Part shown: positions 5,668 through 8,582 of the stretch, piece after piece
Position numbering within the stretch: the first letter of the stretch is position 1
How the letters are laid out: each line of letters opens with the position of its first letter
Program-made: the position numbers and the translations under genes
Assembly: GCA_045538075.1 (NCBI GenBank)
Contig: JAZSQT010000148.1
Location: forward strand, 1-8,582
Origin: JAZSQT01 sp045538075
GTDB taxonomy: Bacteria > Chrysiogenota > Deferribacteres > Deferribacterales > Mucispirillaceae
Direction of reading: 5' to 3'
DNA: 8,582 nt
The notes under the pieces: model-generated
Databases searched by the model: none
What the model saw: the letters and a program-made list of their open reading frames with translations, nothing else
Told to the model about the DNA's origin: nothing

Positions 5668-8031
5668 ATGGCACTTTCAATTTATAATAATGTGTATTCC
5701 ATGACGGCTCAACGTGCATTATCAGTTGCATCTTCAGCCCAAGGAAAATCACTTGAAAGATTATCAACAGGATTAAGAATAAATAGTGCAGCAGACGATG
5801 CGTCTGGCTTAGCAATTTCAGAAAAATTACGTAGCCAAATTAGAGGCTTTCAAAAAGCGGCAATAAACGCTCAAGACGGTATTAGCTATCTTCAAACTGC
5901 AGAAGGTGGTATGGAAGTAATGACTGCAATGCTCCAAAGAATGAGAGAATTAGCAGTTCAAGCTGGTAACGGTATATATACAACTAATGATAGAGCAATG
6001 CTTCAATTAGAAGTTGACCAACTTAAAGACGAAATTAATCGTGTTTCAAGGGCAACAGAATTTAACACTAAAAAACTTCTTAATGGTGATGCTTGTGCTA
6101 TTTGGAGTAGCGACCAAGAATACGTTGAAGCAATAGTTAGAGGTCCAGAAGTAGCTGAAGGCAACTACAAAATAGAAGCAGTTATGGATCCTGGTTTAAA
6201 CGAAAAATATAAAACAGATATTATGAAAGTTAACGAAGGAGTATTAGTATCAGAAATAGTTGCTACACCAAACGGCACTCCAAATTTAACTTCAGTTAGA
6301 GACCCAGAAAATATTCCTGTTACTGGAACATCTGGTTTAACTGTAAGTGTTGACGATGCAAATATAGATGATACAGCAGTTGTAACTACTACTTATATGC
6401 AAGATGGTTCTAACTGGAACTTACAAAATGGTTCAAGCCAATCTACTTATAATGGTTATTTTGAATTAGAATTTACTTCTAATGGATTAGTTCAAAGTGC
6501 AGCTGGCACTCCAGAAATTAACTTTAAATATCGTGTTATGAATGCAAAAACTGGAGAGCTTTCAGAATGGAGAACTGGTACAGTTACAAAAAACCAAGCA
6601 ACTAGTGCAATTATTACAATGAATGCAAGTTTAACTGGTGGAACTACTAGCATTAGACTTAATATGCCATATAATGTTATGGTAAAAACTGGTGATAAAG
6701 CATTAGGTTATTTCCAAGATGAAGTAACTATGCCAGGTAACTTATTACAATCTGGTGGTGGCACTATAGAAGTAGATGATGGACCAGTAGTAGCTTATAT
6801 ACAAAAAGGTGAATTAACTAAAGCAGATGATAATGATGGCAGAGTTGATTATAACGAAATCACTTACCATATGGCAAATATGGACCCAAAAACTGGCGTA
6901 GTAGCTTACGGTTCACTTACTATGGAGTTTCAAGAAGGTGCAGCAGGTCAAACTCCAGGAATAGGTGTTACAGTAACTGGTCAAGTAACAGTAAATATTA
7001 GAGATACTGGAGTTGCAACTAAAGATACAAAATTATCTGATATAGCAGTATTTACTAATGATGATGGCGTAAATATTCTTGCAAATACACAAGAATTAAA
7101 AATTTATAATGGCAACGAATACGCATCAGTATTTCTTGAAGCAGATGACACAGTAGAAGATTTTATTGAAAAAATGAATAAAGCTATTATAGATGATTTA
7201 GATTTAGGTGCAGACGATTTAACATCAGCTGGTAGAACTGTAAACGATAACCTTGTAAACTATGTAAATAGATTAAACGTTACTCAACATACAGCAGAAG
7301 CAGTTCCTGGAACTTTTATTATCCAAACTGCAAAACTTGGTCAAGATTCAAAATTAGTATTTGTAGGCGACCAACAATTAATTGATGCTTTAAGTCTTGC
7401 AACAATACAAGAGGCAGAAAATTCATCAATGGATATTAGAATAACAGATGCTCACACTGGTAAATTTATTGGTGAAGATAACGTAGGTGACGGTATGATT
7501 AGAAACGTTATCAAAGGTATTGATGTAAAAATAGAGCAAAACTTTGGTATAGAACCAGTATGGAATGATAGAAGTAAAATGCTTGAATTTAATGCAACTG
7601 GAGAAGTAGCAACAGCTTATCTCCACGTAGTTGATAGCCGCACTGAACTCCAGATAGGTGCGAATCAAGGACAAATAATCAACGTATCTGTTGGCCAGCT
7701 TGACACGACTGGGCTCGAAATTGACGATGTATATGTAGTAGATATGGAACTTGCTCAAAAAGCAATTACAAAATTAGACAAAGCTATTGAAAGAGTAAAT
7801 GCTTCAAGGGCTACTCTTGGTGCTCAAATTAACAGATTGGAATACACAATCCAAAATTTACATACAGCAAGAGAAAACTTAACAGCAGCAGAATCTCGCA
7901 TAAGAGATTTAGATATTGCAGAAGAAACAGCAAACCTTACAAAAAATCAAGTGCTTGTTCAAGCTGCAACTGCTATGGTGGCTCAAGCTAACCAAATCCC
8001 ACAACAAGCATTAGCATTGTTACAAGGATAA
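5668..8031 (+). CDS. fliC: Flagellin, large form with an expanded central domain
   Basis: This is the filament subunit, exported by the flagellar type III system and polymerised outside the cell. At 787 aa it is much longer than a typical flagellin of 280-500 aa. Residues 1-140 are the conserved N-terminal D0/D1 region (A-D-D-A-S-G-L-A-I-S-E-K at 42-53, N-A-Q-D-G-I at 67-72, Q90-R-M-R-E-L-A-V-Q98). Residues about 692-787 are the C-terminal D1/D0 helices, ending N-Q-I-P-Q-Q-A-L-A-L-L-Q-G. The 550-residue middle is beta-rich and variable. It includes a possible Flagellin_IN-like segment (about 455-506), an EF-hand-like loop (386-397), and the motif L-Q-I-G-A-N-Q-G-Q (661-669). There is a single Cys, C143. 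GGAGGU lies 8 nt before the ATG. Expression is probably driven by sigma-28 and controlled through the long leader. Confidence 0.96.
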   Translation: MALSIYNNVYSMTAQRALSVASSAQGKSLERLSTGLRINSAADDASGLAISEKLRSQIRGFQKAAINAQDGISYLQTAEGGMEVMTAMLQRMRELAVQAGNGIYTTNDRAMLQLEVDQLKDEINRVSRATEFNTKKLLNGDACAIWSSDQEYVEAIVRGPEVAEGNYKIEAVMDPGLNEKYKTDIMKVNEGVLVSEIVATPNGTPNLTSVRDPENIPVTGTSGLTVSVDDANIDDTAVVTTTYMQDGSNWNLQNGSSQSTYNGYFELEFTSNGLVQSAAGTPEINFKYRVMNAKTGELSEWRTGTVTKNQATSAIITMNASLTGGTTSIRLNMPYNVMVKTGDKALGYFQDEVTMPGNLLQSGGGTIEVDDGPVVAYIQKGELTKADDNDGRVDYNEITYHMANMDPKTGVVAYGSLTMEFQEGAAGQTPGIGVTVTGQVTVNIRDTGVATKDTKLSDIAVFTNDDGVNILANTQELKIYNGNEYASVFLEADDTVEDFIEKMNKAIIDDLDLGADDLTSAGRTVNDNLVNYVNRLNVTQHTAEAVPGTFIIQTAKLGQDSKLVFVGDQQLIDALSLATIQEAENSSMDIRITDAHTGKFIGEDNVGDGMIRNVIKGIDVKIEQNFGIEPVWNDRSKMLEFNATGEVATAYLHVVDSRTELQIGANQGQIINVSVGQLDTTGLEIDDVYVVDMELAQKAITKLDKAIERVNASRATLGAQINRLEYTIQNLHTARENLTAAESRIRDLDIAEETANLTKNQVLVQAATAMVAQANQIPQQALALLQG

Positions 8032-8052
8032 AATAAGAAAGTAATAATAAAG

Positions 8053-8088
8053 TAGCTCTTCGCAAAACCACGCTTTTGCGAAGAGCTA
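8053..8088 (+). other. Perfect 15-bp hairpin in the flagellin 3' UTR
   Basis: TAGCTCTTCGCAAAA (8053-8067) and its exact complement (8074-8088) flank a 6-nt loop, CCACGC. No T-run follows directly, so this is not itself a standard terminator. It lies 21 nt after the flagellin stop and just ahead of a true terminator. It could protect the 3' end of a highly expressed mRNA, which is inference. Confidence 0.8.
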
Positions 8089-8096
8089 ACATATTT

Positions 8097-8121
8097 AGGG
8101 GATAGTAAAATATCCCCTTTT
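8097..8121 (+). terminator. Rho-independent terminator of flagellin
   Basis: AGGGGATA (8097-8104) pairs over 8 bp with TATCCCCT (8111-8118) around a GTAAAA loop, and T4 plus a T-rich stretch follow. It ends the flagellin transcript about 90 nt after the stop codon. Confidence 0.85.
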
Positions 8122-8135
8122 AATTTTTATAAATT

Positions 8136-8168
8136 ATACAAAAAATTTCGTCCTAAAATTTTTTGTAT
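8136..8168. other. AT-rich 13-bp inverted repeat
   Basis: ATACAAAAAATTT (8136-8148) and AAATTTTTTGTAT (8156-8168) are exact complements around CGTCCTA. The stem has a T6 run inside its 3' arm. It might be a back-up or minus-strand terminator, or simple AT-rich structure between the flagellin terminator and the right 196-bp repeat. The remaining sequence, 8169-8218, shows nothing identifiable. Confidence 0.5.
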
Positions 8169-8218
8169 TCATAATCTAAAACTTGAAATAATAAATAACT
8201 TTAAATTTTATCAATAAT

Positions 8219-8414
8219 ATTGAAACGATAACGAGATACATAAAGAATACAATTTTTGAACTCAGAAGTAATGACATATATTTATTCAATGCTTTTTGGG
8301 AGCTCTGGGCTTGTCCCCGAGCGTAAGCGAGTTTGCGACCTTATTGAATAAATATATGGAATGTTTCTACTTCTGGAGAAAAAATTGTGTTCTTTAGGAA
8401 AGTTGAAATTGAAA
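8219..8414. repeat. Right copy of the 196-bp repeat, inverted relative to the left copy
   Basis: Each base p of 1-196 aligns with 8415-p, without gaps and with about 15 mismatches (around 92% identity). The internal palindrome (ATATATTTATTCAA type arms) is preserved. Seven of the differences cluster at positions matching 101-112 of the left copy. Homology stops cleanly at both ends here, whereas the left copy may extend outside the window. The sequence beyond it (8415-8475) is AT-rich with no recognisable feature. Confidence 0.85.
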
Positions 8415-8475
8415 TAATCTTTACACCTAAATGAGTTAATTAATATTAAGAATTAAACTAAATTTTTATTAACTG

Positions 8476-8512
8476 TTTTACTGGATTACTTCGTCGTTTT
8501 ACTCCTCGTAAT
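8476..8512. repeat. Truncated second copy of the REP-like repeat
   Basis: Positions 8476-8512 match 277-313 at 36 of 37 bases and in the same orientation. The left copy then continues with GACCGTC and the other half of its hairpin. Here the match ends at CGTAAT and is followed at once by TGTAGATG, the apparent end of an insertion sequence. The second half is therefore missing from the window or lies beyond the insertion. Confidence 0.8.
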
Positions 8513-8582
8513 TGTAGATGTCAAGTAATTAGTTACATTTTTGGACACATTCTTTAGGAGTTAAACCATTTAAAGCGGAATG
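8513..8582 (-). mobile_element. Terminal part of an IS3/IS481-type insertion sequence
   Basis: The element seems to begin at TGTAGATGTCAAG (8513), where homology to the REP-like repeat stops. A TG end is usual for IS3 and IS481 families. The transposase reading frame on the minus strand ends 16 nt inside this boundary, the typical tight arrangement. Only about 70 bp are in the window, so the family, integrity and target duplication cannot be settled. Confidence 0.65.
8529..8582 (-). CDS. Transposase C-terminus (rve/DDE type), partial
   Basis: The minus-strand frame entering at 8582 reads H-S-A-L-N-G-L-T-P-K-E-C-V-Q-K-C-N and stops at 8531-8529. The H-S-A-L-N-G-L-T-P-K-E pattern is the characteristic tail of integrase-core transposases of the IS3 and IS481 families, where it is usually preceded by R-P. 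The rest of the gene, including the catalytic residues, lies outside the window, so I cannot tell whether it is intact. Confidence 0.7.
   Translation of the reverse strand, partial: HSALNGLTPKECVQKCN

Noticed and set aside
5607..5687. A 26-codon frame from ATG 5607 overlaps the flagellin start.
   Set aside because: It has no Shine-Dalgarno sequence upstream, only AU-rich sequence, and its stop lies within the flagellin gene, so it is probably chance.
7426..7758. A 110-codon minus-strand open frame lies inside the flagellin gene.
   Set aside because: It is antisense to a well-conserved coding sequence, has no ribosome site, and its residue pattern does not resemble a protein family. Similar antisense frames inside the HD-domain gene (1534-1824), the thioredoxin gene (2014-2211) and across the rmuC-flagellin gap (5229-5417) were dropped for the same reason.
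1..8414. The two inverted 196-bp repeats were considered as ends of a composite transposon.
   Set aside because: Neither copy contains a transposase, the genes between them are ordinary housekeeping and motility genes, and no target duplication can be seen.

Overview
The window is a compact, AT-rich (roughly one third G+C) stretch of bacterial chromosome with every complete gene on the + strand. A lipoprotein signal peptide on a thioredoxin-like protein points to a diderm. A long flagellin behind a sigma-28-type promoter indicates a motile organism. A low-GC Deferribacterota-like bacterium would fit, but this is a guess from protein style, not a demonstrated assignment.

Layout. Positions 1-532 are non-coding and hold a 196-bp imperfect-palindrome repeat and a separate REP-like hairpin. 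Positions 533-4031 are a tight four-gene cluster with gaps of 4, 2 and 1 nt. It encodes a TPR protein, a YfbR-like HD-domain nucleotidase, a TlpA/ResA-like thioredoxin lipoprotein, and a CBS/DRTGG-regulated family II inorganic pyrophosphatase (ppaC). A strong intrinsic terminator follows. Then comes rmuC (4080-5243). Positions 5244-5667 are a 424-nt gap that starts with a sigma-28 promoter and then contains a leader RNA of about 380 nt ahead of a 787-aa flagellin (5668-8031). Downstream are a perfect 15-bp hairpin, an intrinsic terminator, a second copy of the 196-bp repeat in inverted orientation, a truncated second copy of the REP-like repeat, and the 3' end of an IS3/IS481-type transposase on the minus strand.

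The most interesting region is the flagellin leader. A two-part GC-rich stem (5404-5459) presents a loop containing AACUUACCUUU. This loop is complementary to the flagellin Shine-Dalgarno region (GGAGGUAAGUU, 5654-5664; 9 Watson-Crick plus 2 G-U pairs). An upstream segment resembling the Shine-Dalgarno region (AAAGGUGA, 5383-5390) can pair with the same loop, so two mutually exclusive pairings are possible. The leader also carries a good CsrA-type site in a hairpin loop (5621-5632), 27 nt before a second GGA in the Shine-Dalgarno sequence. This matches the logic of CsrA/FliW control of flagellin translation known in other bacteria. Together these suggest a cis-acting RNA switch that sets flagellin translation. 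All pairings were found by reading the sequence by eye, not by running folding software.

The first four genes look like one transcription unit concerned with nucleotide and pyrophosphate metabolism plus envelope thiol chemistry. rmuC and the flagellin gene are functionally separate. The flanking inverted repeats look like small non-coding mobile or structural elements, not the ends of a composite transposon.
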